Shown: piece after piece, positions 54,157-62,893 of the stretch
How the letters are laid out: every line of letters starts with the position of its first letter
Position numbering within the stretch: position 1 is the first letter of the stretch
Source: Deltaproteobacteria bacterium
Lineage (GTDB): Bacteria > Myxococcota > Myxococcia > SLRQ01
Direction: 5' to 3'
DNA: 64,000 nt
Assembly: GCA_029210625.1 (NCBI GenBank)
Contig: JARGFU010000012.1
Span: forward strand, 124,001-188,000
Made by a program: the position numbers and the translations under genes
Notes under the pieces: model-generated
What the model saw: only the letters and a program-made list of their open reading frames with translations
The model's database searches: none
Told to the model about the DNA's origin: nothing

Positions 54157-54443
54157 GCTGCGCCCCCGCTACGCCTCCGGGGTTCGCGCGGGCCGGACGG
54201 GAATCTAGGTCCGGCGCCGCGCACCCCGAAAGAGTCCCGAGGGAGGCGTTGTCGCTGGCCCCTCGTCGGGACTCGAGCTGGCGACTTTCATAACCATAGG
54301 TACGAGCAAGTCGCGTGCCGGATCTGACGGAAGGCCGCGATCTCGCAAGCCCGCGAGATCAAAGAAAACGGGGCCGGGGGAAGATCCCCAGGCCCCGTCG
54401 ACTTCCGTGAAATCCGGATCGCGGTGTCGCTAATTCGACACTA
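54157..54443. other. 287-base gap with three hairpins
   Basis: The spacer between the convergent ABC exporter and acyl-CoA synthetase genes holds a 9-base inverted repeat (GAGTCCCGA 54232-54240, TCGGGACTC 54266-54274), an 8-base stem GATCTCGC/GCGAGATC (54339-54360) and the terminator described next. Its minus strand at about 54262-54292 resembles a tRNA T arm but has no paired acceptor or anticodon stem. No ORF is supported. Confidence 0.45.
54361..54398 (-). terminator. intrinsic terminator of the acyl-CoA synthetase gene
   Basis: On the minus strand ACGGGGCC and GGCCCCGT pair around a 15-base loop and are followed by TTTTCTTT, 45 bases after the stop. Confidence 0.85.
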
Positions 54444-56123
54444 CTACTCCTGCCAGATCACCGGCTTCTTGGCCTCGTACCAGGCCGGCGCCATCGGGGT
54501 GTAGGTGTCCTCGATCACGCCCCGCTTCACCTTGAGGGTGGGGGTGAGGAAGCCGTTCTCGGTGAGCCACTCGTCCTTCACCACGGCGAGGAACTCGAGC
54601 TTCTCGTAGCCGGCCAGCTCGCTGTTGATCTCGTCGAGGTGAGCCTTCAGTGCGGCCTCGAGGGCGGCCTTGTCGCCGTTCTTCCCGGCGCGGGCGTCCT
54701 CGGAGAGCATCACCAGCGCGTGGGGCTGGGGCTGGCCGCTGCCGCAGACGCAGGAGAGCTCCACCTGGGGGTGGTTGTTGATCATGTTCTCGATGGGCGC
54801 CGGGGCGATGTACTTGCCCTTCGAGGTCTTGAAGAGCTCCTTCACCCGGCCGGTGATGGTGAGGCGGCCCATCTCGTCCACCGAGCCGCGATCGCCGGTC
54901 TTCAGCCAGCCATCCTCGGTGAACATCTCCTTGGTGGCCTCCTCGTTCTTGTAGTAGCCCATCATGTCGCCGGGGCTCTTCACGAGGATCTCACCCTCCT
55001 CCGAGATCTTGCACTCGACGCCGGTCTGCGGGACGCCGACGGTGCCGGCCTTGGCCTGGCCCGGGCGGTTGGAGTGGGAGTAGGCGAAGTTCTCGCTCAT
55101 GCCGTAGCCCTCGAGGAGGTCGAGGCCGAGGGAGCGGTACCACTCGATGACCTCCTTCGGGATCGGCGCCGAGCCCGAGCCCGCGAAGCGGACGTGCTGC
55201 AGGCCGAGGCCGGTGAGCACCTTCTTCTTCACGATGCCCTTGAGGATCGGGATCTTCAGCAGGCGAGCGAGCTTCTCGGGGGGCATCTTCTGGAAGACGC
55301 CGAGCTGGAACTTCAGCCAGAGGCGGGGCACCGAGAGGAACATCGTCGGGGCCGCGCGCTGCAGATCCTTCACGAAGGTCTCGAGCGCCTCGGCGAAGAA
55401 GACCTGCCCGCCACAGTAGAAGAGGTGCGCCTCGATGAAGGCCCGCTCGAAGGAGTGGGCCAGGGGCAGGTAGGAGAGCGCCCGGTCGGTGATGCCCGTG
55501 TCCAGGTACTCGGAGATGTACTGCGCGCTCTGGCGCATGGCCTTGTGGCTGATCATCACGCCCTTGGGCTGGCCGGTGCTGCCCGAGGTGTAGATCAGGG
55601 TGGCCAGGGTCGCCGGATCGGGGCTATCGACCTCCTGCAGGGGCTCGTGCTTGGAGATGATGTCGTCCCACTGCAGGTAGTCGTTCTCGGGCGCCAGCGG
55701 GGTGGCGACGATGGTGATGTCGGAGGGGATGCCCTCCTTCATCTGCTCCCAGACCGGATCGAGCTTGCCCACGAAGAGCAGCTTCGACTCGGAGTGCTTG
55801 ATGATGTGCTCGACCGTGTCGGCGGTGAAGGTCGGAAAGATCGGCACGCTCACGTGGCCGGCCATCCAGATGGCGATGTCGGTGATCATCCACCAGGCGG
55901 TGTTCTTGGAGAGCAGGGTGATGCAGCTCTTCGGCGGCAGCTCCAGGCTCTTGATGTAGGAGGCCAGGCGCCTCGCCTCCTCCATCGCCTCGCCGTAGGT
56001 GTAGTACTTGAGGTTCTCGTCACCGCCGCCCATGGGCTGGGTGAAGACCCGGCGGTCCTTGCCCTGCTTCTCCCAGTTGAGCATGCACTCCAGCAGCGTC
56101 TTGGTATCCTTGTTCGTCGACAT
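54444..56123 (-). CDS. long-chain acyl-CoA synthetase
   Basis: This 559-residue AMP-forming ligase activates fatty acids for degradation or lipid synthesis. It has the AMP-binding signature IYTSGSTGQPKGVMISH, the YGMSE motif, DGWLKTGDRG and the C-terminal GRVKELFKTSKGKYIAPAPIE with the catalytic Lys in the last segment. AAGGAGAC precedes ATG 56123, chosen over the longer frame to 56243. Its GC (about 60%) is lower than neighbours, possibly codon adaptation in a highly expressed gene. The divergent gene starts 101 bases away. Confidence 0.93.
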   Translation of the reverse strand: MSTNKDTKTLLECMLNWEKQGKDRRVFTQPMGGGDENLKYYTYGEAMEEARRLASYIKSLELPPKSCITLLSKNTAWWMITDIAIWMAGHVSVPIFPTFTADTVEHIIKHSESKLLFVGKLDPVWEQMKEGIPSDITIVATPLAPENDYLQWDDIISKHEPLQEVDSPDPATLATLIYTSGSTGQPKGVMISHKAMRQSAQYISEYLDTGITDRALSYLPLAHSFERAFIEAHLFYCGGQVFFAEALETFVKDLQRAAPTMFLSVPRLWLKFQLGVFQKMPPEKLARLLKIPILKGIVKKKVLTGLGLQHVRFAGSGSAPIPKEVIEWYRSLGLDLLEGYGMSENFAYSHSNRPGQAKAGTVGVPQTGVECKISEEGEILVKSPGDMMGYYKNEEATKEMFTEDGWLKTGDRGSVDEMGRLTITGRVKELFKTSKGKYIAPAPIENMINNHPQVELSCVCGSGQPQPHALVMLSEDARAGKNGDKAALEAALKAHLDEINSELAGYEKLEFLAVVKDEWLTENGFLTPTLKVKRGVIEDTYTPMAPAWYEAKKPVIWQE

Positions 56124-56189
56124 GGCTGTCTCCTTCACCAGGCGCCAGGCATCCCATCGGTACCGGCGCGGTTGACCTTCCCGTAACTT

Positions 56190-56205
56190 CCCTCGACTTC
56201 GAGGG
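56190..56205. promoter_or_regulatory. palindrome in the acyl-CoA synthetase upstream region
   Basis: CCCTCGA and TCGAGGG flank CT as a perfect 7-2-7 palindrome, 67 bases upstream of the synthetase start and 20 upstream of the divergent gene at 56225. It is a candidate operator; the binding protein is unknown. Confidence 0.35.
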
Positions 56206-56224
56206 CCTCTTCTACCGAACTTCG

Positions 56225-56677
56225 ATGACTTCGACGAGTGCAAACGGACGGGCCGGCCGCTGCCGGGACCTCCCCCCGGGAACCGCCACCCTGGCCTTCG
56301 TGACCCCCTGCTCCGCCGAGAAGGACGCTGCGGGCGCGCCGCTCCCGGCGATCGAGCGCTACACGGACCCCCGGATCCGGGAGGTCGAGGCCGCCGCCCG
56401 GCAGGCCGGCGCCGACTTCCTCATCTTCTCGGGCGAGTTCGGCCTCCTCGAGGCCTCCACCCCGATCCCCCACTACGACCACCTCCTCCTGGCCGAGGAG
56501 GTGCGGGAGCACGCCTCCCAGGTGGCGCGCCAGCTGCGGCAGCGGGGGCTCGACCGGATCCTCTTCTTCACCGCGGGCCTCGAGAAGGACCCCCTCCTGG
56601 GCCCCTACCACGACTGCCTGGAGCAGGCCTGCGAGCTGGCCGCGGTCGGCCTCACCTTCATGGAGCTCGCCGCTTGA
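56225..56677 (+). CDS. conserved hypothetical protein, possibly DUF6884-like
   Basis: This 150-residue cytosolic protein has TPCSAEKDAAGAPLPAIERYTDPR, FLIFSGEFGLLEASTPIPHYDHLL and ILFFTAGLEK. The layout (Cys-Ser near the N-terminus, SGEFGLL in the middle, HYD-containing loop) recalls DUF6884/YaaA-like proteins, but I am not certain. It is divergent from the synthetase gene. Its stop overlaps the TTG start of the next gene by four bases (TTGA), so the two are coupled. Confidence 0.6.
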   Translation: MTSTSANGRAGRCRDLPPGTATLAFVTPCSAEKDAAGAPLPAIERYTDPRIREVEAAARQAGADFLIFSGEFGLLEASTPIPHYDHLLLAEEVREHASQVARQLRQRGLDRILFFTAGLEKDPLLGPYHDCLEQACELAAVGLTFMELAA

Positions 56678-57246
56678 ACCCCGTCACCCACGGCCTCTCG
56701 GGCTGGGTGCTCGGCAGCGCCCTCCAGCTCGACCGGCGCGATCGGGCCCTCGTGACCCTCGCCGCGCTCTCGCCCGACCTGGACGGCGCCGGTCTGGTCG
56801 TCGACCTCCTGCGCGGCGACTTCGCGCTGCGCCGGGACTACTGGGAGGCCTGGCACCACGTGCTGGCCCACAACCTCACCTTCGCGGTGGCGGTCACCGG
56901 GATCGCCCTCCTCCTGGCCCACCGGCGCTGGCTCACCGGCCTGCTGGTCTTCGCGGTGGTCCACCTCCACCTGCTGGAGGACCTCGTCGGCTCCCGGGGG
57001 CCCGACGGCTACCAGTGGCCGATCCCCTACCTCGCCCCCTTCGACCGGAGCCTGCAGCTGACCTGGTCGGGGCAGTGGGCGCTGAACGGCTGGCCCAACA
57101 TCGCCCTGACCCTCTTGCTGATGGTGATCACCGGCTACCTGGTCTGGCGGCAGGGCTGGTCCTTCTTCGCCTACTTCTGGCGGCGCGGCGACGAGGTGCT
57201 GGTGAAGACCCTGCGCGGCCGCTTCGGCGAGCCCTCGGAGCGCTGA
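56674..57246 (+). CDS. YdjM-like inner-membrane metal-dependent hydrolase
   Basis: This 190-residue polytopic protein shows the DUF457/YdjM pattern: VTHGLSG at the N-terminus, LSPDLDGAGL, AWHHVLAHNL and HLHLLEDLVG, all potential metal-binding His/Asp residues at membrane-facing positions, with about four transmembrane helices. E. coli YdjM is LexA-controlled; no LexA box is visible here. Translation starts at TTG 56674, overlapping the upstream stop (TTGA). Confidence 0.82.
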   Translation: MNPVTHGLSGWVLGSALQLDRRDRALVTLAALSPDLDGAGLVVDLLRGDFALRRDYWEAWHHVLAHNLTFAVAVTGIALLLAHRRWLTGLLVFAVVHLHLLEDLVGSRGPDGYQWPIPYLAPFDRSLQLTWSGQWALNGWPNIALTLLLMVITGYLVWRQGWSFFAYFWRRGDEVLVKTLRGRFGEPSER

Positions 57247-57293
57247 CCGCTTCCTGATAGGTACGGGCGGTACCCTCGTTCGCAGGAGGTCCC

Positions 57294-59528
57294 GTGACGA
57301 CCGCTGACGTCCGCAAGCCCGCCTCTCCCGGCCTCGCGCTGGCCCTCGTGATCGGCTTCGATCTGCTGGCCTTCCTCGGCGTCGGTGCCGCCGTCGTCCT
57401 CGCCAGCCGGGGACCGGGCCGCTGGTTCGTGGAGGGGGGCCCCTGGATGTACCTCCTTCTCCTCCTCTTCTTCGCCCAGGCCGGCGCGGCCATCCTCCTC
57501 TCGGTGCTCCACCTCTCCCGCCGGGTGCCCCTGCCCCTCTACCTCGCCCTCCCCTTCCTGGTCCTGCTGGTCGGCGTCCTGGGCCGGGTGCTGGGCATCG
57601 AGCAGGCCTTCGAGGCCATCGCCTACGCCGCCCCGGATCAGAAGGGCGCGATGTGGGGCATGTCCCTCTCCATCGCCGACATCCCCCGCGCCTTCGCCTT
57701 CTTCCTGGTCTCCGCCGGCGGGCTCTTCACCCTGGCAGGCGTGACGGCGGCGGCCTTCACCCGCCGCACGCCGGGCGAGCACCTGCCCTTCGCGGGCATC
57801 GCCGGCGGCACGGCGGTCGTGGGCGCGGCGGCGGTGATCGTCCTGGGCCTGATCGAGAGCCAGGCCACCGGCCTGCGGCCGGTCCTCTTCGGGGTCGTGC
57901 TCCTGCTCTGCGCGCCCCTCCTGGCCCTCGCCGCGCCGGCCCTCAAGGGGCTCTCCGAGCACGAGGACGAGCGTGAGCGGGCCCATGGCTTCGCGCTGGC
58001 CCTCGGCGCCGCCCTCGGCCTGCTCCTGGGGGTGGCCGGGTTCGCCCTGGCCCTCGAGAGCGGCGATCGCTCCACCGCCCTCTCCGCGGTCTACGCCGCC
58101 CCGCCGGATCAGATGGCCGCGATGCTCACCGCCTCGATGGCCTTCTCCCGGACCGCCTCCCTCCTCGGCGTGATCGCCACCCTGGCCGCGCTCTTCGTGG
58201 CGGCGCCCCTGCTGATCTTCGCCGGCCCGGGTGCCCCGGCCTTCGCCGGGCGCCACCCCCTGCAGCTGGTGCTCCTCCTCGTCCTCGTCGGCGGGGGCGT
58301 GGGCATCGACCGGCTCGGGGAGGGCAACGAGGGCCGGCGCCACGCCGTCCTCCGGGAGGCGCTGAAGAGCCCCCTCCCGGCGGACCTGGACCTGCCCGAG
58401 AGCAGCGCCCGCCTCGTCCCCGACGGCGACCACGCCATCCTGCTCCTGCGGGGAGAGGCGCTGGTACCGGCCCGGGAGGGCGCGGGTGAGCTGCAGGGAC
58501 GCGAGCGCCCCAACCTGGCCCTGGACGCGAGCACCTCCGGGACCACCCTGCGCTCGCTGGCGGCCGGCCTGCAGCGGGACCGCGTGGATGGCATCCGCCT
58601 GCTGGTGCGAGAGCGCCCCGGCGGGGAGCGCCTCGCTCTCTCCGACGAGCGGCGGGCCCACCTGCTCTCCTTCGGCATCCCCGGCGAGCTGCTGGTGCTC
58701 TCGGGCCCGGAGGCGAGCGCCATCAACCTGGGGCTCGCCGAGCGGATCGCGGAGTTCATCACGCCGGGGGAGGACGCCCTCGGGCTGATGCTCGAGCTCG
58801 ACGGCGCCGAGGTGCGGCCCTCGACCACCCTCGGCCCCCTCGCGCCGATCCCGGCGACCGCCGCGGGTGAGGTCGATCGCGCGGCCCTCGGCGCCCTCCT
58901 CGCCCGGCTCAAGGAGGAGCACCCCGACGAGACCCTGGTCGCGATCTACCCGGGCGATGAGAGCTCGCTGCAGCAGGTCGTGGACGTCCTCGACGCCACC
59001 CGCGAAGGCCCGGGCGAGGCGTGGGATCGCGCCCTCCTCTACCCCGACACCCTCCTCGTCACCTCGCCGCTCCGCACGCCGGCGCCCGGGGGGCGCGACC
59101 GGATGAGCGAGCTGCTCGAGGCCATGATGGGCCGCCCTCCCGCCGCCGACGGTCTCGGCGACGGGGACGGCCCTGACCACGGCCCCGCCGGGACCTCGGG
59201 CGCGGCCGATCACCGGCCGCCGACCGTGATGGGCTCACTCTCGCAGGAGGTGATCGCCCGGGTGGTCCGGCGCCATGGCGCCGAGTTCCGCTACTGCTAC
59301 GAGAAGGAACTACAGACGACGCCGGGGATGGCCGGCGAGGTGGCCGTGAAGTTCGTCATCACCAGCGAGGGCAGCGTGAGCACCGCCAAGATCGCGCGCA
59401 CCACCCTCCAGAACGAGAGGGTCGAGCGCTGCCTGCTCCAGCGCTTCCAGCGCCTGCGCTTCCCCGCGCCCGCGGGCGGCGGCATCGTCATCGTCACCTA
59501 CCCCTTCGTCTTCCGCACCGCGGAGTGA
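57294..59528 (+). CDS. membrane protein with C-terminal AgmX/PglI domain
   Basis: This 744-residue protein has about nine transmembrane helices in the first 330 residues, a long soluble region (about 355-600) with ExbD-like alternating segments of charged and beta sequence, and a C-terminal AgmX/PglI domain (about 640-744: SLSQEVIARVVRRHGAEFRYCYEKEL, GGGIVIVTYPFVF) as in myxobacterial gliding-related and TonB-like proteins. It may couple membrane energy or build an envelope complex. It starts at GTG 57294 with AGGAGGT upstream. Confidence 0.82.
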   Translation: MTTADVRKPASPGLALALVIGFDLLAFLGVGAAVVLASRGPGRWFVEGGPWMYLLLLLFFAQAGAAILLSVLHLSRRVPLPLYLALPFLVLLVGVLGRVLGIEQAFEAIAYAAPDQKGAMWGMSLSIADIPRAFAFFLVSAGGLFTLAGVTAAAFTRRTPGEHLPFAGIAGGTAVVGAAAVIVLGLIESQATGLRPVLFGVVLLLCAPLLALAAPALKGLSEHEDERERAHGFALALGAALGLLLGVAGFALALESGDRSTALSAVYAAPPDQMAAMLTASMAFSRTASLLGVIATLAALFVAAPLLIFAGPGAPAFAGRHPLQLVLLLVLVGGGVGIDRLGEGNEGRRHAVLREALKSPLPADLDLPESSARLVPDGDHAILLLRGEALVPAREGAGELQGRERPNLALDASTSGTTLRSLAAGLQRDRVDGIRLLVRERPGGERLALSDERRAHLLSFGIPGELLVLSGPEASAINLGLAERIAEFITPGEDALGLMLELDGAEVRPSTTLGPLAPIPATAAGEVDRAALGALLARLKEEHPDETLVAIYPGDESSLQQVVDVLDATREGPGEAWDRALLYPDTLLVTSPLRTPAPGGRDRMSELLEAMMGRPPAADGLGDGDGPDHGPAGTSGAADHRPPTVMGSLSQEVIARVVRRHGAEFRYCYEKELQTTPGMAGEVAVKFVITSEGSVSTAKIARTTLQNERVERCLLQRFQRLRFPAPAGGGIVIVTYPFVFRTAE

Positions 59529-59557
59529 GAACCCCGGGCCCCTGAAGGAGCGAGCGA

Positions 59558-59992
59558 ATGACCCACCTGAACGCCCACTGTCTCTGCGGCGCCGTCCGCG
59601 CCCGCCTCGAGCTGCCCACCCTCTTCGGCGTCCACTGTCACTGCCGCTGGTGCCGCCGCGCCCACGGGGCGGCCTACGTCACCTGGACCGGCGTGCCCGA
59701 GGAGCGCTTCGAGCTCGTCTCCGGCGAGACCTCGGTCACCTGGTACGCGTCCTCGAGGTGGAGTCGGCGGGGCTTCTGCCCGACCTGTGGCACCACCCTC
59801 TTCTTCCAGACCACCGCCGCGCCTGGCGAGATACACGTGGCCGCGGCCTGCCTAGAGGGCGAGCTCGACCGCGAGATCGGCGCCCACGTCTTCTTCGAGC
59901 AGCACCTGCCCTGGGTCTCGGTGGACGAGCACCTGCCTCGCCTGGAGGGTGACGATCCGGCCCTGGCCGCCTACGCTGAGGTGGGCAAGTAG
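59558..59992 (+). CDS. GFA-family (CENP-V/formaldehyde-activating-like) zinc protein
   Basis: This 144-residue protein has the GFA/CENP-V fold with two zinc sites: CLCGAVR, HCHCRWCRRAHG and FCPTCGTTLF. Most family members are not formaldehyde-activating enzymes, so the reaction is unknown. It starts at ATG 59558 with AAGGAG-type sequence upstream (TGAAGGAGC) and is 29 bases after the AgmX-domain gene, probably in the same transcript. Confidence 0.88.
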   Translation: MTHLNAHCLCGAVRARLELPTLFGVHCHCRWCRRAHGAAYVTWTGVPEERFELVSGETSVTWYASSRWSRRGFCPTCGTTLFFQTTAAPGEIHVAAACLEGELDREIGAHVFFEQHLPWVSVDEHLPRLEGDDPALAAYAEVGK

Positions 59993-60011
59993 AACGACAA
60001 GGAGGACCTCC

Positions 60012-60728
60012 ATGTTCGACCGCTGGCTGCTCCTCTCCACCGCCGGGCTGCTCCTCTTCACCGGCTGCCCCACTGACGACGACCCCGGCGACCCCGACGG
60101 GGGCGGTGCCTCGACGACGCCCTGCGCCGAGCTGGCGGAGGCCGGCTGCCGGGAGCGCGCCGACTGCGCGGTGGACACCTGCTTCGTCTGCTCCTGCGCA
60201 CCCACCTTCCACGCGTGCCGTGAGGCGTCGGCCGCGCCGGCCGAGTGCCCGGACTACGACTGTCCGCAGCCCGAGTGCTGTGGTGCCACCGCCGACTGCT
60301 CCAACGCCGGTGCTCCCTGCTCCCCTCCGGGCTCGGTGCCCTCCTGCGGCATCTGCGACGACGCGCCGGGGGACTGCACGAGCGACGCGGAGTGCGGATA
60401 CTTCGAGATCTGCGAGCCGGTCCGCTGCTCCTGCTCGGGCGCGAGGGCCTGCGTGCCGGGCTGTCGGGACCCCGGGGATGGCTGCTCGCCGACCGACCCC
60501 TGCTCGGGGCTGGTGCTCTGCCCCACGGGGTGGAGCTGTGACGCGCGCGAGCACCCGCACTGCGTCGCGACGAGCTGCGCCGCGGCCCCCGACTGCCCGC
60601 CCGACTTCGACTGCAGCGCGGGCGCCTGCGAGCGGCGCCACTGCCAGCTCGATCTGGACTGCGAGGGCGTCTGCGTCGAGGGCCGCTGCTACGCGTCCTA
60701 CGGCCGCTGCGAGCTCCCGGTACCTTGA
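60012..60728 (+). CDS. cysteine-rich lipoprotein
   Basis: This 238-residue lipoprotein (lipobox LFTGC, Cys19) contains 37 Cys (about 15%), arranged in short C-x3-6-C repeats through the whole mature chain with Asp/Gly/Pro linkers, suggesting many disulfides and a rigid exported rod or a metal-binding protein. AAGGAGGACC precedes ATG 60012. Its TGA directly abuts the TCA (stop on the minus strand) of the convergent lipoprotein gene at 60729, so the two stop codons form TGATCA. Confidence 0.72.
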   Translation: MFDRWLLLSTAGLLLFTGCPTDDDPGDPDGGGASTTPCAELAEAGCRERADCAVDTCFVCSCAPTFHACREASAAPAECPDYDCPQPECCGATADCSNAGAPCSPPGSVPSCGICDDAPGDCTSDAECGYFEICEPVRCSCSGARACVPGCRDPGDGCSPTDPCSGLVLCPTGWSCDAREHPHCVATSCAAAPDCPPDFDCSAGACERRHCQLDLDCEGVCVEGRCYASYGRCELPVP

Positions 60729-61283
60729 TCAGAAACCGGTGGGCACGGGCCCGCAGACCTTCGCGTCGACCCGGGCGAAGACGCCCTGCTCCAGGGTGCA
60801 GTGCTCGTCCGCGCCCTCGGCCTCGCAGGTGAAGGTGAAGCCCTTCGCGTCGAGGGTGCCGGAGTAGGTCCAGAGGTTGCGGGAGAAGCCATCGCTCTCC
60901 TTGCCCGAGAGGTCGGTGTCCAGGCCGATGGCGTCGCCCCAGAGATCGCGCTCGCCGAGCTGGAAGGAGAGCTTCACCCCCTCGACCTTCACGGCCTTCG
61001 CGTCGGTCTTGAACCAGGCGACGAAGTCCGGCCCCTCGACTCCGAGGTACTCGGCGGAGAGGACGCCCTCGCTGCCGGTGATGCGCAGCTGGTGGGGCTC
61101 CTGCCCCTCCTCGGACCACTGGTAGCAGCCGGTGAGCTCGACGGCGGGCGGCGCCTCGGGCTTCGTCGGCGCGGGCGCGGCCTCCTCTGGCGCGGGCGCG
61201 GTGGGGGGCGGCGCCTCCTCCTTCTGCTCGGGGCAGGCGGTGAGGAGGAGCACGAGGGCGAGGAGAAGTGACGGGGTCCGCAT
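60729..61283 (-). CDS. small lipoprotein of unknown function
   Basis: This 184-residue lipoprotein (lipobox LLLTAC, Cys17) has a Pro/Ala/Glu linker (20-50) and a beta-rich domain with four Cys (GCYQWSEE, CEAEGADEHC, CGPVP). I recognise no family. ATG 61283 is chosen over ATG 61292. A hexamer repeat arm lies just upstream. Confidence 0.62.
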   Translation of the reverse strand: MRTPSLLLALVLLLTACPEQKEEAPPPTAPAPEEAAPAPTKPEAPPAVELTGCYQWSEEGQEPHQLRITGSEGVLSAEYLGVEGPDFVAWFKTDAKAVKVEGVKLSFQLGERDLWGDAIGLDTDLSGKESDGFSRNLWTYSGTLDAKGFTFTCEAEGADEHCTLEQGVFARVDAKVCGPVPTGF

Positions 61284-61294
61284 GAGGGCCATCC

Positions 61295-61340
61295 TAGGAA
61301 AGGCCGTGCGCGAGCGTGAGCGCGTGCGCGTGCGCGGGCG
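61295..61340 (+). repeat. hexamer array arm (GC version)
   Basis: TAGGAAAGGCC and GTG are followed by CGCGAG, CGTGAG, CGCGTG, CGCGTG and CGCGGG. The lead AGGAAAGGCCGTG is identical to that of the right arm at 34101-34134 and the units keep the NNCGWG (or NNTGAG) form. It fills the spacer between the lipoprotein at 60729 and the sigma54 activator. Confidence 0.65.
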
Positions 61341-61351
61341 GACCGGGGGCT

Positions 61352-62800
<1,449 letters not shown>

Positions 62801-62844
62801 GGGCGGTCCGGACCACCCTAGGCGCCAGATCCCGGGTGACAATC

Positions 62845-62878
62845 GCCGCCGGGCCCCGAGGGGGCGAGGCCCGGCGGC
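62845..62878 (-). terminator. GC-rich hairpin after the octaheme cytochrome gene
   Basis: GCCGCCGGGCC and GGCCCGGCGGC form an 11-base perfect stem with a 12-base loop, 16-50 bases downstream of the cytochrome stop, followed on the minus strand by GATTGTC. It lacks a T-run, so it may be a stabiliser or a weak terminator. Confidence 0.45.
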
Positions 62879-62893
62879 GGGCAGGCCCGGGGC

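Noticed and set aside
54262-54340. tRNA-like sequence on the minus strand (T-arm-like CCAGCTCGAGTCCCG)
   Set aside because: The T stem is not paired (CCAG against CCCG) and no acceptor, D or anticodon stem can be drawn, so it is not a working tRNA.
54444-56123. Acyl-CoA synthetase as horizontally acquired because of lower GC
   Set aside because: Difference is moderate and fits codon bias of a highly expressed housekeeping gene; no mobile element or altered flanks.
57258-57276. GGTAC-GGGCG-GTACC inverted repeat before the AgmX-domain membrane gene
   Set aside because: Only five-base arms, likely chance in GC-rich DNA.
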